A DNA stretch of 64,000 nucleotides from Proteinivorax hydrogeniformans (GCF_040515995.1 NZ_CP159485.1:1302001-1366000); one strand, 5' to 3'; shown: positions 26,337 to 37,309, counted from the stretch's first letter. Notes: a model not told the origin generated them from the letters alone. Numbers and translations are program-made.

Positions 26337-27962
26337 ATGGCTAAAGGATTATATAAAATTAAAAAAAACAAAAAGCCTAACATGCTAGCAAATTTGTTGA
26401 TTTTTTCCATGTTTAGACGCTCTGATAAAAATCCAGCTGACATAATCCATAAGGCTTACTCTATCTATTATTGGCGCAATAGCAGAACCCTTAAAAGTCG
26501 GTGCAAAGTTGTGCTAGCTTTTTTAGTTTCACCATTTAAAATTAGTAAAGATATTTTTAAATGGTTAAGGAAAGTTAACACAAGAGTAACCACCCTGCAT
26601 AAGTGTAGAATCCGGCAAGCTCTTGAACAGTTTTACCTTGCCTACTTCTTTTCTATAAATTCTGAAAATTATTATCTGCAAGGCTTTTATCAAAAAGACG
26701 GTTTGAAGCGCGCAAGAAGGTTTGTAAATAAAGGAGCACTGAAAAATGGGGTATTCAAACTGCTTACGACTTACGGACAGTACACAAACAGTGGGACAGA
26801 AATATGGTCCCTAGGAAACAAAGTTGAATTTTCTCATTTCTGTATACAAAATGATATTCCTACAGTCCCAGTAATCATGGAGTTTGTAGCTGGTGGGACT
26901 GTCAAATATTACACCCAAGATTATAGCACTTTACCAGAAGAAGATATCTTTTGTAAACCCAATGTAGATAACGAAGGAAAGGGTGCTGAAGTTTGGTTTT
27001 GGGAAAAAGGATGTTTTAAAAGTCCAAAAGGTAAAAAACTTGATAAAAATCAATTACAAGACCGCTTAAAAAACTTAGCAAACAAACATATCTGTGGCTC
27101 TATATTGGTACAACCACTAATATTACCTCACCCTGAATTGGCAGCATTTAGAAAAAATGCTACACCGACGATAAGGGTGCTTTCTTATGTCAAAGAGAAC
27201 GGTGACATAGAAATAGATCAAGCTATGCTAAGGTTTTCTATTGATTCAAATTCAATAGTTGATAATGCGAGTGCAGGAGGAATGGTAGCACCTATTGAAG
27301 TTGCTTCAGGTAAATTAAGTTCTGCATTTTATACAAATTATAAAAACATTGGTAAATCAGTAGATGATTTGAATGGCACTTTGATTTCCAATAAAACCAT
27401 ACCGCATTGGAATGAAGTCAAGGAGCTAGTTGCAAGGGCTCACAATTTATTTAGATATAGGCTTATAATTGGATGGGACATTTTGATAACTGAAGACCAG
27501 CCTCTTGTTCTAGAAGGGAATAGTCAACCAGGGATCTGTTTTATCCAGAAAGCACACAAAACCTCATTTGGGGAAATGTCAATTGGAACAGCTGTAGCGA
27601 ACTATTGTCAAGAAGCTATTAAAACATTATACAATGGTAAACTAGAAATAAACGGAGTCCAAGAAAAAATAACCCACCCTCTTTTTAAGACTCGAAAAAC
27701 ACTAACCCTAAAAATTTATGGCAAAGTTCAGGGTGTTGGTTATCGCAAATGGCTTTTTAAGAGAGCCAAAGAGCTTAATATAAATGGCTGGGTTCAAAAC
27801 ACTCCTGATAACGCAGTTAGAGGTGTTATAAATGGTAAGGGTAAAGCTCTTGAAGACATCGTGAAGTTAGCTAAAATTGGGCCTAAAAATGCAAAGGTAG
27901 ATTCAATAGAAGTTTCCACTTCACTAGACTCAGTAAATAAAAGCTTCAAAATATTAAGGTAG
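26337..27962 (+). CDS. ATP-grasp (sugar-transfer associated type) fused to acylphosphatase
   Basis: 541 residues. The first about 430 residues match the sugar-transfer-associated ATP-grasp family: FSHFCIQNDIPTVPVI, ILVQPLILPHPELA, NASAGGMVAPIEV, IGWDILITEDQPLVLEGNSQ. Residues about 455-541 form an acylphosphatase domain with the canonical GKVQGVGYRKW (catalytic Arg) and NGWVQN (catalytic Asn). Both catalytic residues are retained. ATP-grasp enzymes create an acyl-phosphate and acylphosphatases hydrolyse one, so this fusion is striking. It starts the set of three genes with this domain combination and lies in the wall-polymer operon. A role in attaching an amino acid or peptide to the polymer, with editing, is inference. 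Confidence 0.82.
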   Translation: MAKGLYKIKKNKKPNMLANLLIFSMFRRSDKNPADIIHKAYSIYYWRNSRTLKSRCKVVLAFLVSPFKISKDIFKWLRKVNTRVTTLHKCRIRQALEQFYLAYFFSINSENYYLQGFYQKDGLKRARRFVNKGALKNGVFKLLTTYGQYTNSGTEIWSLGNKVEFSHFCIQNDIPTVPVIMEFVAGGTVKYYTQDYSTLPEEDIFCKPNVDNEGKGAEVWFWEKGCFKSPKGKKLDKNQLQDRLKNLANKHICGSILVQPLILPHPELAAFRKNATPTIRVLSYVKENGDIEIDQAMLRFSIDSNSIVDNASAGGMVAPIEVASGKLSSAFYTNYKNIGKSVDDLNGTLISNKTIPHWNEVKELVARAHNLFRYRLIIGWDILITEDQPLVLEGNSQPGICFIQKAHKTSFGEMSIGTAVANYCQEAIKTLYNGKLEINGVQEKITHPLFKTRKTLTLKIYGKVQGVGYRKWLFKRAKELNINGWVQNTPDNAVRGVINGKGKALEDIVKLAKIGPKNAKVDSIEVSTSLDSVNKSFKILR

Positions 27963-27981
27963 AAGGGAGCACTATAAAAAT

Positions 27982-30834
27982 ATGGCAAACAAAATAAAAA
28001 AAGTTGCAAAAATCCATTACTATAAAACCCTTTGTAATGTTCTAGCGCCTAATGGTAAAGGGTTGAATCCGTACGCTGATTCACCTTTAAAAAGAAAAAT
28101 TACAAGGATAGTTCCCGGAAGAAAGAAATCCGCTGTAAAGCTATTAATCAAGGGGGAACTTAAAGGCTCTAATTATAAGAAGTGGTTATGGCGCAAGGCT
28201 CGACTTAGCGGGCTAGACTGCTTAGTGGTCAAACGTAACGTTCAAACAATAGAGGCAACAATTATCGGTTCTCCAGCAAAACTTGAAGAGCTAATAAGGA
28301 CAGCATGGGCTGGACCTAAAAAAGCGAAAGTTTTCAAAGTGCATGAAAAATGGTTTAACAAACCAATTTTGTTATGTAAAAACAGCTCAGATAGTCAAGA
28401 CGTTATACAATGGTCAAAGGAAACGGCAGATCTATATAAGGACATACTTAATTATATTGGTGTTACTAACCAAGAGCCAAACGAATTTAACGTTGAGAAA
28501 GTAATAGATAACCCAGGAGAAGTGCAGAGAGTTGCTTCTAATAAGAACCTTTTTACCATCCGTTCTTATAGCAACGTATATGCGGTTTCGCCAAACAGCG
28601 CAATTGGCTTTCAGGGCTCACAGAGCTCAAAAGTTTCCACCACATTTAGAGCAATAGATTTACACAAGCACTTAGCGAAAGAGGTTTTGTCAAATGGCGG
28701 ATTACCAGTTCCGGAAGGTGAGGTTTTTACTAGTTTAGATAAAGCAAAAGAGTATTTAACAAGTTGTAATTATCCTGTCGTAGTCAAGCCTGTTGATGGT
28801 CTAAAGGGGAGAGGTATTACTGTAGATGTTAGAAGTGTAGATGAGTTAGAAACTGCATGGAACTATGCTAAAAAGTATAATAATCAAATTATTTTAGAAA
28901 AACTAGTACACGGTGTAGACGTTAGAGTCCTTTTATCAGGCTACAAGGTTTATGCAGTACTTTTAAGAGTACCTGCTAATGTAGTTGGAGATGGCCAAAA
29001 AAACATCGAAGATTTGATTGATGAAAAAAATCAACAACGGTTGAAAAATCCGAGATTATCTCAAGCGCCTATAATACCAGATGCATATACAGAAAATTTT
29101 CTTATAAAACAAGGGTATTCTTTAGAAAGCATCCCACCGAAAGGGGAGATAGTTTTTTTACATCTTAAAGCCAACATATCAACCGGTGCGGATAGCGTCA
29201 CTGTTACTGAGCATTTTCATCCTGACCTTAAAAAGTTAGCTGAGGAAGCAGCAAAAACCTTTGAAGTAGAGGATTTCTGTGGCATAGACCTTTTAGTGCA
29301 GAGGTTTGACCTCCCAAGACACCTACAAGAGTGTAGCATTATTGAAGTTAATACAAGAGCAAATATTTACAATGTTAAATACCCGTTATTTGGAAACCCA
29401 GTGGATATGACCGAAAAATTTATAAGCCACCTTTTCCCTGAGCAAATAAAAGATAATTGTTATCCTTTAGTTACTCGAAAAGTTGTGCTCAACGGACTGA
29501 TTGAGGCTGACTTTCTTGACTATATCAGCGAACATGCAAAAAAGTTAGAGGTTAAGGGAAGTTTCAAACTTGTTGATAACTCTGTACAAGCTATTATTTC
29601 TGGCAGAAAAAATAAGATATACTCATTGTTAGATTACCTCTGGGAAATTAAGTCCTTAAATGGAACGCTGATTGATGGGATACAAGTAGATGAATGCAAT
29701 CAAAATGTTAAAAAATCTGTACTTGTAGATAGAGAAGACTCTGTTAATAATCCTGCCAATTCAAACGGTGATCTATCTACGGGAGACCTCAAACTTGAAT
29801 GTGCTCCATATAATAATTATACCAACGAAAGTAACCACTACACTGATGACCTTAACACTGCTCTCTTTTTAGAAGAGTTCAGAAAGAAGGGTTACACCCC
29901 TCAGCTAGTATATCCAGGGTTAATCAAAATTAACAAAGAGCAGCATGTTGGCATAACAGCAACAAGGCATAGTTCTATTTTTTGTGACCAAGTTTGTAAT
30001 GGAGTATATTTTGCAAAGAAAATACTAGCTATCAACGGACTGCCAGTTTCTCGGGGAGTTAAATTTAAGACTGGCGAACTAGAAAATGCAGTAGAATATT
30101 TTAACAAAAAAAATCGTTCGCTCATCTTAACAGACCTAAATCCTTTAGGTGTGAAAAGAAATAAAATCGAAGATATAAAGACGCTTCAAAAGCTTTGGAA
30201 GAAAGCGCGAAAAAAAGGGACAAAGCATCTTCTTTTAGAGGAATATGTAGAAGGGTATAACTTACGAATCGCTGTCGTAGCTGGAAAGGCTGTTTTTGCC
30301 CAGCTAGTTAATCCTATATCAGTATATGGAGATGGAAAAACATTATTATTTGAACTGATTGATAAAAAAGTCTCACTGTTATCCCAAAATCCTGCATATT
30401 CCACTAAAATAGATTTAAATAAGACTAGGAAAAATGTTGCTAATAGGGGATATAATCTAGATGATATTTTGCCTAAAAAGGAAAGAGTATACCTAGAAAA
30501 CAAACATGACTTTGACTTATTAGGCGAAACACATAACATAGATGAAATAGTAGATACAGACTTTAAACAAAAGGCGGTAGAAGCTGTAGCAGCAATCCCA
30601 GGCCTACAGTTTGCGGTGGTTAACATGGTCGTGCCTTACCCAAATCAACCAGCCAATAAGCAAAAGTGGGTAATAAACAATATAGATACTAGCCCTAATG
30701 TGGATCAGTTCCACTACCCTTTAAAAGGCGAGGTATTTAATCTGACAAAAAAAGTTATTTCTGATATTTGTCTACCAAATGCCAAGTGGTTAAATGGGAA
30801 GGGAGGAGTAAAAAATGAAAACCAAACTAGCTAA
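27982..30834 (+). CDS. Large acylphosphatase-like / ATP-grasp protein, copy 1
   Basis: 950 residues in four parts. (1) Residues about 49-123 are acylphosphatase-like, but the loop reads GELKGSNYKKW, so the catalytic Arg is Lys. (2) About 225-490 is an intact ATP-grasp of the cyanophycin-synthetase/GshF type: [51 protein letters not shown], metal motif IIEVNTRAN. (3) About 498-570 is a second acylphosphatase-like domain. (4) About 625-936 is a second ATP-grasp-like domain that lacks the lysine/glycine loop and has NNIDTSP in place of the EVN motif. The next gene overlaps by 20 bases and is a paralogue. Predicted cytoplasmic amino-acid ligase of the wall-polymer pathway. Confidence 0.8.
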   Translation: MANKIKKVAKIHYYKTLCNVLAPNGKGLNPYADSPLKRKITRIVPGRKKSAVKLLIKGELKGSNYKKWLWRKARLSGLDCLVVKRNVQTIEATIIGSPAKLEELIRTAWAGPKKAKVFKVHEKWFNKPILLCKNSSDSQDVIQWSKETADLYKDILNYIGVTNQEPNEFNVEKVIDNPGEVQRVASNKNLFTIRSYSNVYAVSPNSAIGFQGSQSSKVSTTFRAIDLHKHLAKEVLSNGGLPVPEGEVFTSLDKAKEYLTSCNYPVVVKPVDGLKGRGITVDVRSVDELETAWNYAKKYNNQIILEKLVHGVDVRVLLSGYKVYAVLLRVPANVVGDGQKNIEDLIDEKNQQRLKNPRLSQAPIIPDAYTENFLIKQGYSLESIPPKGEIVFLHLKANISTGADSVTVTEHFHPDLKKLAEEAAKTFEVEDFCGIDLLVQRFDLPRHLQECSIIEVNTRANIYNVKYPLFGNPVDMTEKFISHLFPEQIKDNCYPLVTRKVVLNGLIEADFLDYISEHAKKLEVKGSFKLVDNSVQAIISGRKNKIYSLLDYLWEIKSLNGTLIDGIQVDECNQNVKKSVLVDREDSVNNPANSNGDLSTGDLKLECAPYNNYTNESNHYTDDLNTALFLEEFRKKGYTPQLVYPGLIKINKEQHVGITATRHSSIFCDQVCNGVYFAKKILAINGLPVSRGVKFKTGELENAVEYFNKKNRSLILTDLNPLGVKRNKIEDIKTLQKLWKKARKKGTKHLLLEEYVEGYNLRIAVVAGKAVFAQLVNPISVYGDGKTLLFELIDKKVSLLSQNPAYSTKIDLNKTRKNVANRGYNLDDILPKKERVYLENKHDFDLLGETHNIDEIVDTDFKQKAVEAVAAIPGLQFAVVNMVVPYPNQPANKQKWVINNIDTSPNVDQFHYPLKGEVFNLTKKVISDICLPNAKWLNGKGGVKNENQTS

Positions 30835-33646
30835 AAGAAGAATTAAAATGCAGCTTTATAAAGCACTTTGTATTTTACTTCACCCAAAAGAGTATGAATT
30901 AACTCCCTACCAATCATCTCCTATCAAACGTAGAATCACCACTATAATTGCTAACGATAAATCAGCGGTGTACCTGCACATAAAGGGGGACCTGTCAAAA
31001 GCTGGCTACCGTAGCTGGCTTCGTCGTAAAGCTCGCAGTAAAGAGCTTTCCTGCTATGACAAAATTAATCAAAATAAGAACGTTGAAGCAGTGTTAGTTG
31101 GGAAAGCCTCTGAAATAGAAGAAGTGGCTAGACTAGCGTGGGCAGGACCTATAAATGCAAAAGTAGAGAATGTAAAAACCCTATGGTTTAACAAACCGTC
31201 AATTACCGCTGAAACTAACGATGATCAAAATGTAGATCAAGTTGCTTGGTCTCAAGAAACTGCCAATCTAATTAAAGAAACGTTGAATCACCTAAATTCT
31301 AAGAGTGATATACTCCAAAAAACTAACAAATTTAAAGAAAAGAATTTTTTTAATAGTAGCGTGGATGTAAAGCGAGTGGCAGATGATAAAAATTTATTTG
31401 TGACAAGCTTTAGCAGGTCAAACTATATAGTTTCACCACGTGAAGTAGTAGGATTTCAGCAGGCAATTACATCTGAAATCTCAAATATAACAGACACGTT
31501 CACTAACCACAAACATTTAGTAAAAGAATTTTTAACCGCCCATAGTTTGCATGCACCTGAGGGAGATTGCTTTACTGAGCTTCATTTAGCTAAAAACTAT
31601 TTCAAATCATGCAATCACCCCATAGTTGTTAAGCCTGCTGATGGTAGGCAGGGGAGGGGAATTACTGTAGATGTTAGGAGTGAAACAGAGTTAGAAGTCG
31701 CATGGAACTTTGCGAAAAAATATCACAACCAAATAATTTTAGAAGAACTAGTACTAGGTGTCGATTTAAGGGTTTACGTTATAGGTGGCAAAGCCTCTAC
31801 AGTGCTTCTAAGAATTCCTGCCAACATTGTTGGAGACGGCACAAAAACAGTTCAACAGCTAATAGAGGCTAAGAACAAAAAAAGACTACAAAACCCTCAC
31901 CTAGCAAAAAAACTAATTATCCCTGACACATCATCTCTGCAATTTTTAAAACGTCAGGGTCATACTATGAATTCTATTCCTCAAAAGGATGAGGTGGTTT
32001 TTCTACATCTAAAAGCTAATTTAGGAGCTGGTGGGGATAGTATAGCTATTACTAATTATACTCACCCTGACTTGAAAAGGTTAGCTGAGCAGGCTGCAAA
32101 AGCAGTTGGGTTACAGGATTATTGTGGAATTGACCTTTTAGTGGAATCCATAGACGAACCTCGCCTAAACCAAAAATGTAGCATAGTTGAGGTAAATTCT
32201 AAAGCAAATATTTTTATGGTTAGATTTCCTATGTACGGCAAACCTACCGATACAACACAAGAATTTATGGATTATATGTTTAACGAAGACAAATACGATA
32301 ATTCATACCCTAAAGATAAAAAGAAAATTCAACTAACCGGTTTGTTAGATAATAACATTGTTCAGTTAATAAAAAGCTTCGCAAAAGATCTTAATTTAAA
32401 TGGCCGTATTTCTTATGCTGAGAAAAAGGCGGAGATAATAGCTGAAGGTAGACGGCATCATATCTTGATGTTTTTAGATAAACTCTGGAATTTAACTAAA
32501 ACCCACCTAGGTTCTGTGGACGGCCTTTTAGTTGAAAAACATGAAGGAGATTTACCTCAGGAAAGCGGATTTGAAGTTTTATATGATAGTACACTAGGTG
32601 TTAATCATATAGAGAAATCCAACTCGTTTTCTAACATCAAATTACCGGTTACAAGGTATAATCCAAAAGTAATTAAAAAGAATTTAGACATACAATTGTT
32701 TGTGGAAGAATTTAGGGACCTAGGGTACTGCGCTGAGCATGCATATGAAGACCTAATAAAGGTAACTAAAGATGGCAAAACAGGTATAACTGGAATTAGA
32801 CATAGCTCAATTTTTTCAGATCAGGCTTGCGAGAAAAAATATATGTCTAAAAAATTAATGGCATTCAATAATATACCAGTCCCTAGAGGAGCTATTATCA
32901 AAGCTAAACATCTTAAAAAAGCTTTAAACTTTTATAAAAACTTCCCTCAAAACTGTACAGTTACCGAGCTTAAGCCACATAGTTTTTACCTAGAATCAAA
33001 CAGTTTGGTAAAACATGTTGTGAAAGGCAAAAAAAGTCTAAAATCTGTTTGGAAAAAGGCACTAAAAAGAGGTGTCAACAATCTATTAATAGAAGAAAAA
33101 ATAGATGGGTTTGATATTAACATAGCTGTTGTTGATGGGCAATTTATTTGCGCTCAAATTATAGCTCCCGTAAAATTACATGGTGATGGAAAATCAACAG
33201 TTTCTGAACTAATTGATGAGATAGACACATTTAGATCTAAGAATCCTTTCTATGAATCTAAGTTAATAGCCCAAAACGATGCTGTAATGCAGCAGCTACG
33301 GGATTCAGAACTAAACTTAGAGGATATACCCAAGCAGGGAGAAAGTATCGTTCTTAAAGGTGTTTTTGAAACTGTAGATATAACTGACACCTTACATGAT
33401 GACTTTAAAAAGAAAGCAACAGATGCCGTAAATTCAATACCAGGCTTATTGTTTGCAGCTGTTAATATGACAATACCAAAACCAGACAATCCAATTAACA
33501 TGCAAAAATGGATAGTCAATGCAATAGATACAAACCCATCAGTTGCTCAGTTTCATTTCCCATGGAAAGGTAAACCAGTTAACCTCGCTAAAATAATAAT
33601 CCAAAGACTTTGCTTAGCTGGAAAGATATATTGGATCGGTGAATAA
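30815..33646 (+). CDS. Large acylphosphatase-like / ATP-grasp protein, copy 2
   Basis: 943 residues with the same four-part order as its neighbour and clear similarity along the whole length, so the two arose by tandem duplication. The first acylphosphatase-like loop reads [11 protein letters not shown] and keeps an Arg, but the catalytic WVxN is not seen. ATP-grasp 1 (about 226-492) has [50 protein letters not shown] and [11 protein letters not shown]. The final domain has [14 protein letters not shown] instead of an EVN metal motif and lacks the glycine loop. It starts inside the end of the upstream gene behind GGGAGGAG, so translation is probably coupled. Confidence 0.8.
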   Translation: MKTKLAKRRIKMQLYKALCILLHPKEYELTPYQSSPIKRRITTIIANDKSAVYLHIKGDLSKAGYRSWLRRKARSKELSCYDKINQNKNVEAVLVGKASEIEEVARLAWAGPINAKVENVKTLWFNKPSITAETNDDQNVDQVAWSQETANLIKETLNHLNSKSDILQKTNKFKEKNFFNSSVDVKRVADDKNLFVTSFSRSNYIVSPREVVGFQQAITSEISNITDTFTNHKHLVKEFLTAHSLHAPEGDCFTELHLAKNYFKSCNHPIVVKPADGRQGRGITVDVRSETELEVAWNFAKKYHNQIILEELVLGVDLRVYVIGGKASTVLLRIPANIVGDGTKTVQQLIEAKNKKRLQNPHLAKKLIIPDTSSLQFLKRQGHTMNSIPQKDEVVFLHLKANLGAGGDSIAITNYTHPDLKRLAEQAAKAVGLQDYCGIDLLVESIDEPRLNQKCSIVEVNSKANIFMVRFPMYGKPTDTTQEFMDYMFNEDKYDNSYPKDKKKIQLTGLLDNNIVQLIKSFAKDLNLNGRISYAEKKAEIIAEGRRHHILMFLDKLWNLTKTHLGSVDGLLVEKHEGDLPQESGFEVLYDSTLGVNHIEKSNSFSNIKLPVTRYNPKVIKKNLDIQLFVEEFRDLGYCAEHAYEDLIKVTKDGKTGITGIRHSSIFSDQACEKKYMSKKLMAFNNIPVPRGAIIKAKHLKKALNFYKNFPQNCTVTELKPHSFYLESNSLVKHVVKGKKSLKSVWKKALKRGVNNLLIEEKIDGFDINIAVVDGQFICAQIIAPVKLHGDGKSTVSELIDEIDTFRSKNPFYESKLIAQNDAVMQQLRDSELNLEDIPKQGESIVLKGVFETVDITDTLHDDFKKKATDAVNSIPGLLFAAVNMTIPKPDNPINMQKWIVNAIDTNPSVAQFHFPWKGKPVNLAKIIIQRLCLAGKIYWIGE

Positions 33647-33687
33647 CTATTATTCGACTTACTTTTATACACATAGGAGTGAAGGCA

Positions 33688-35004
33688 TTGCTAGAAAAAC
33701 TAAAACTGATGTTAAAAAGTAACACGGTAGCTTTGGTAACTTATAGGCTTATAAGAAAAACTATTAAAGCTTTTTACAAGGCAACACAAACCATTTTGGG
33801 ATACCTTTTAATTGCGCCAATCTCATATGTAGTGCCAAAGAAAAACTATGTGGTATTAACGAGCAGATTTGGCGACTTCGAAGGTAATTTAAAGTATCTA
33901 TACCTTTATTTAAACGATCAAGATAGTAAAAACAATCAATTTATATTTCTAACAAAAAAAGACTTAACTTATAAAAGGTTAAAGGAAAGCAACCTTAAGG
34001 CATGGAAATATCCTACTGTAACAACTTTACTTAAGTTGTTACAGGTTAAGATTGTTATAGTTGATGGAAATGAATGGGCCACAGGCCTTAAATACTTTTT
34101 CTTAATCAGGGCAAAAAAAGTACAAATATGGCATGGAACAGGATTAAAAACAATAGGACTGCTTAAACCAAATTACCAAAGGTTAAGCAAGATTCATAAG
34201 GCTTTTCGCAAAGAAAACACCCCTTATGATCTTGTCGCTTTAAGTTCAGATTATCAAGTTGAAACAAGAGGGAAGGCATTCAACTACAAAGAATTAATAG
34301 TTAATGGTCTTCCTAGAAATGATATCTTTTTTAATGAACAATTTTTAGAAAAAGGCCTAGCTTTTGACGGGACTTCCATCGATGAATACAAAAAGCTAAA
34401 AGAAGAAGGCTATAGGCTGATAACCTATACTCCAACTTGGAGAAAGCATCAAAATGATCTATACCAATTAGACCTAAAAGAGCTCAATCAATTTGCCAAA
34501 GAGCACAAAATAAAGTTTATAATTAAGCTACATTACAAGCACGACTGCAACTTAGAAACACAAGGGCTAGAAAACATAATAGAATATGACAAACATGCTG
34601 ATATATATCCACTTTTAGCAATAACAGACTTGTTAATAACAGACTACTCATCTATATATTTAGACTATCTGTTACTAGACAAACCAATAATTTTCTATCC
34701 ATATGATAGCCAAGATTATATAGATGGAGAAAGAGCGTTATTAGTAGACTACGAAAAGACAACCCCAGGACCTAAGGTATATAAACAACTTGATTTACAA
34801 AATGAGATTTTTAATAGTGTAGTTGAAGGCACAGATATATACGAGAAAAGCAGAAACAATATGAGGGAGAAATTCTTCAGCTATGCAGATGGGGATGCTT
34901 CCAAGAGAATATGGGAGTATATTAAAGATAACTTTATACTATCTAACTCCACTAAGGAGCAGAGTAAGGTTAATTTGAATAATCATAATAAAATGGACGT
35001 TTAA
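33688..35004 (+). CDS. CDP-glycerol glycerophosphotransferase family protein (1)
   Basis: 438 residues from the TTG at 33688. The AGGAG at 33675-33679 overlaps the upstream GTG (33679), which makes that start unlikely. [16 protein letters not shown] has the conserved WHG histidine, [16 protein letters not shown] and [10 protein letters not shown] follow, and [20 protein letters not shown] with FYPYD is the TagB/TagF donor motif. The family adds glycerol-phosphate (or ribitol-phosphate-like) units to wall teichoic acid. An N-terminal hydrophobic stretch suggests membrane association. A similar protein is encoded next. Confidence 0.88.
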   Translation: MLEKLKLMLKSNTVALVTYRLIRKTIKAFYKATQTILGYLLIAPISYVVPKKNYVVLTSRFGDFEGNLKYLYLYLNDQDSKNNQFIFLTKKDLTYKRLKESNLKAWKYPTVTTLLKLLQVKIVIVDGNEWATGLKYFFLIRAKKVQIWHGTGLKTIGLLKPNYQRLSKIHKAFRKENTPYDLVALSSDYQVETRGKAFNYKELIVNGLPRNDIFFNEQFLEKGLAFDGTSIDEYKKLKEEGYRLITYTPTWRKHQNDLYQLDLKELNQFAKEHKIKFIIKLHYKHDCNLETQGLENIIEYDKHADIYPLLAITDLLITDYSSIYLDYLLLDKPIIFYPYDSQDYIDGERALLVDYEKTTPGPKVYKQLDLQNEIFNSVVEGTDIYEKSRNNMREKFFSYADGDASKRIWEYIKDNFILSNSTKEQSKVNLNNHNKMDV

Positions 35005-35096
35005 GATTTAGCCAAAACGACTGATAGATTATTTAAGATTTATTAAATTTGAGTTCTGTTTGTTTTACGTGGTATGCACAAAGGTAGGAGGAACTT

Positions 35097-36320
35097 ATGA
35101 AGAATTTCATTAAAAACAGCTTAATACTTGGCAGTATAGTGTTAAATACTGTATTTTATTTCCTAAGTGGTTTTTCAAAACGAAAGCCAAATAGAATCAT
35201 GTTCGGATCCTGGAGCGGTTATAAAATTGGTGACAATCCTATGCATCTACTAGACTACCTCAAAAACAATGAAAACATCGAGATTATTTGGTGTGGGAAA
35301 AAACATCTTAAAGATATCGATATAATAAACCATAAAAATGTACAATTTGTGCAATATAATACATTAAAAAGTTTATATTATGCACTTACCTCTAAATATG
35401 TATTTATTTCTAATACTTACAGAGATATAGCCCTGATAAATCTTTTTAAAGGCGCAACCTTTGTTCAGCTATGGCATGGTTTTGGATTGAAGAAAACCTT
35501 GGCTACAAATAAAAGGTCGCGTTTAAAAAAGTTATATTATGAGTTGGGAAAAAATAGCTATGAAAAGTATAGCTACTTTATCTCTTCATCAGAATTAAAT
35601 ACAAAAAAACTTCTATCAGCCTTTAAAAATAACGGCATAACAAACGATAAGGTAATTGCCAGTGGCCAACCTAAAAACGATTTCTTATTAAAAGAGCGTA
35701 GTAACTCTTATATACAAGTTATAAAGGAAAGGTACAAGCTAAAGTATGCTATACCTACAGATAAAAAAATAATACTTTACCTGCCTACCTTCAGGGACAA
35801 TAAGCCAACTTTTTCTTTTTCCGAGCTTAAAAATAAAGATGAACTCAAACTGGAAAAGGAATTAAATAAAAACAATGCAATCATAATAGAAAAGATGCAC
35901 TTTAAAGATAGCGGAAATAAGTCAAAGAGGGCAGATGAGCATATTTTCAAAGTATGTAAAACTGAGGAGATAAATGAACTACTATTGATAAGTGACATGC
36001 TGATTTCAGATTACTCTAGCTGTTACCTTGATTATCTTCTACTAGACAGACCTATCATTCATTTTGCCTATGATTATAATGAATACAAAACCGTAGATAG
36101 AGGTTTTTATTATGATTTGGATGTACTTGCAGCAGGACCTATAACTTATACATTAGAAGAAACCATAGAACAAATAGCTAAAATATTAAATAATCAGGAT
36201 AACTATAAACAAAAGAGAAGAGCAATTAAACAGCTAGCAATGACTTATGAAACAGGTGATAGTTGTAAAAAGATATCAGATGTCGTTCTAAGCGAAAATG
36301 TTGGTTCGGCTTTAAAATAA
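35097..36320 (+). CDS. CDP-glycerol glycerophosphotransferase family protein (2)
   Basis: 407 residues. An N-terminal membrane-like segment (SLILGSIVLNTVFYFLSGF) is followed by FVQLWHGFGLKKTLA with the WHG motif. Then come IILYLPTFRDNKPTF and IIEKMHFKD, and [20 protein letters not shown] with FAYDYNEY closes the domain. It shares the fold of the preceding gene product but is clearly divergent, so the two may do priming and elongation. A TAGGAGG site precedes the ATG. Confidence 0.88.
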   Translation: MKNFIKNSLILGSIVLNTVFYFLSGFSKRKPNRIMFGSWSGYKIGDNPMHLLDYLKNNENIEIIWCGKKHLKDIDIINHKNVQFVQYNTLKSLYYALTSKYVFISNTYRDIALINLFKGATFVQLWHGFGLKKTLATNKRSRLKKLYYELGKNSYEKYSYFISSSELNTKKLLSAFKNNGITNDKVIASGQPKNDFLLKERSNSYIQVIKERYKLKYAIPTDKKIILYLPTFRDNKPTFSFSELKNKDELKLEKELNKNNAIIIEKMHFKDSGNKSKRADEHIFKVCKTEEINELLLISDMLISDYSSCYLDYLLLDRPIIHFAYDYNEYKTVDRGFYYDLDVLAAGPITYTLEETIEQIAKILNNQDNYKQKRRAIKQLAMTYETGDSCKKISDVVLSENVGSALK

Positions 36321-36367
36321 GATTATTTTTTATTTAAAATTATAGGGAGAGACTTGGGGGGAGCCGC

Positions 36368-37270
36368 TTGAATTATAAAAAGATTATAAAAAGCAAAGAG
36401 CTAAGATTTAAAATACTAAGTTGGCTTGAATTTATCCCAGACAAAGTTATGGTGAGATTGCAGTACTGGATAAAGACTGGAAAAATATTAAATTTAAAGC
36501 ATCCTAAAAGGTTTAATGAAAAGATTCAGTGGTATAAATTGTTTTATAGAGATCCTTTAATGACAAAATGTGCTGATAAGTATAGAGTTCGTGAATATGT
36601 TGCTAGTAAAGGCTATGAGGAAATTTTAATTCCTCTATGCGGTGCATATGATTGCGCTGAAGAGATTGATTTTGACAAACTACCAGATGAGTTTGTCCTA
36701 AAAACAACTAATGGTAGTCACACAAATATAATCTGTAGAAACAAAAAGAAGTTAAACATAAGAGATACAGTGAATACATTAAATTCCTGGCTAAAACAAA
36801 AGTCTGTAAAGTTAGGTAGAGAATGGGCTTATTATAATATTGAGCCTAAAATAGTGTGTGAACAATTTTTAAAAGATTCACAGGATGTAAATAGTGAGTT
36901 GAAAGACTACAAGTTTCTATGCTTTGATGGGGAAGTAAAGTATATCTGGGTAGATGTCAATAGAAGCACTAATCATAAGAGAAATTTTTATGATGTAAGC
37001 TGGAATTATCTTGAAGTGGAAAGTGACGTTCCCAGTTATGGTGATAACATAGAGAAACCAGAGGGACTTAAAAAAATGCTAGAAATAGCTCAAAGACTTT
37101 CGGAAGAGTTTCCACATGTAAGAGTTGATCTATACTGGGTTAACAATAAAGTTTATTTTGGAGAGTTAACTTTTTACTTGTTAAGTGGGTATGAATCCTT
37201 TTACCCTGATAACTTTGACTATGTGCTTGGCAGAGAGTTTAATCTACCTGAAGTTAAAACTAAAGTTTAA
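36368..37270 (+). CDS. TupA-like ATP-grasp protein
   Basis: 300 residues from a TTG after GGGGGGAG. HPKRFNEKIQWYKLFYRDPL and MTKCADKYRVREYVASKG are the family entry. LPDEFVLKTTNGSHTNIICR holds the nucleotide-binding Lys, and FPHVRVDLYWVNNKVYFGEL the metal-binding acidic residues. The family is named after TupA of alkaliphilic Bacillus, needed for teichuronopeptide, a glucuronate/polyglutamate wall polymer. Its presence with acylphosphatase/ATP-grasp proteins and glycerophosphotransferases supports peptide decoration of a wall polymer. It is the last gene before a strong terminator. Confidence 0.82.
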   Translation: MNYKKIIKSKELRFKILSWLEFIPDKVMVRLQYWIKTGKILNLKHPKRFNEKIQWYKLFYRDPLMTKCADKYRVREYVASKGYEEILIPLCGAYDCAEEIDFDKLPDEFVLKTTNGSHTNIICRNKKKLNIRDTVNTLNSWLKQKSVKLGREWAYYNIEPKIVCEQFLKDSQDVNSELKDYKFLCFDGEVKYIWVDVNRSTNHKRNFYDVSWNYLEVESDVPSYGDNIEKPEGLKKMLEIAQRLSEEFPHVRVDLYWVNNKVYFGELTFYLLSGYESFYPDNFDYVLGREFNLPEVKTKV

Positions 37271-37278
37271 CTACCTAA

Positions 37279-37309
37279 CCCAAAGACCTTAGGTCTTTGG
37301 GCTTTTTTT
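37279..37309 (+). terminator. Rho-independent terminator of the wall-polymer operon
   Basis: CCCAAAGACCT (37279-37289) pairs with AGGTCTTTGGG (37291-37301), followed by a C and seven T. The loop is tight, so the apical pairs probably open. Confidence 0.85.
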
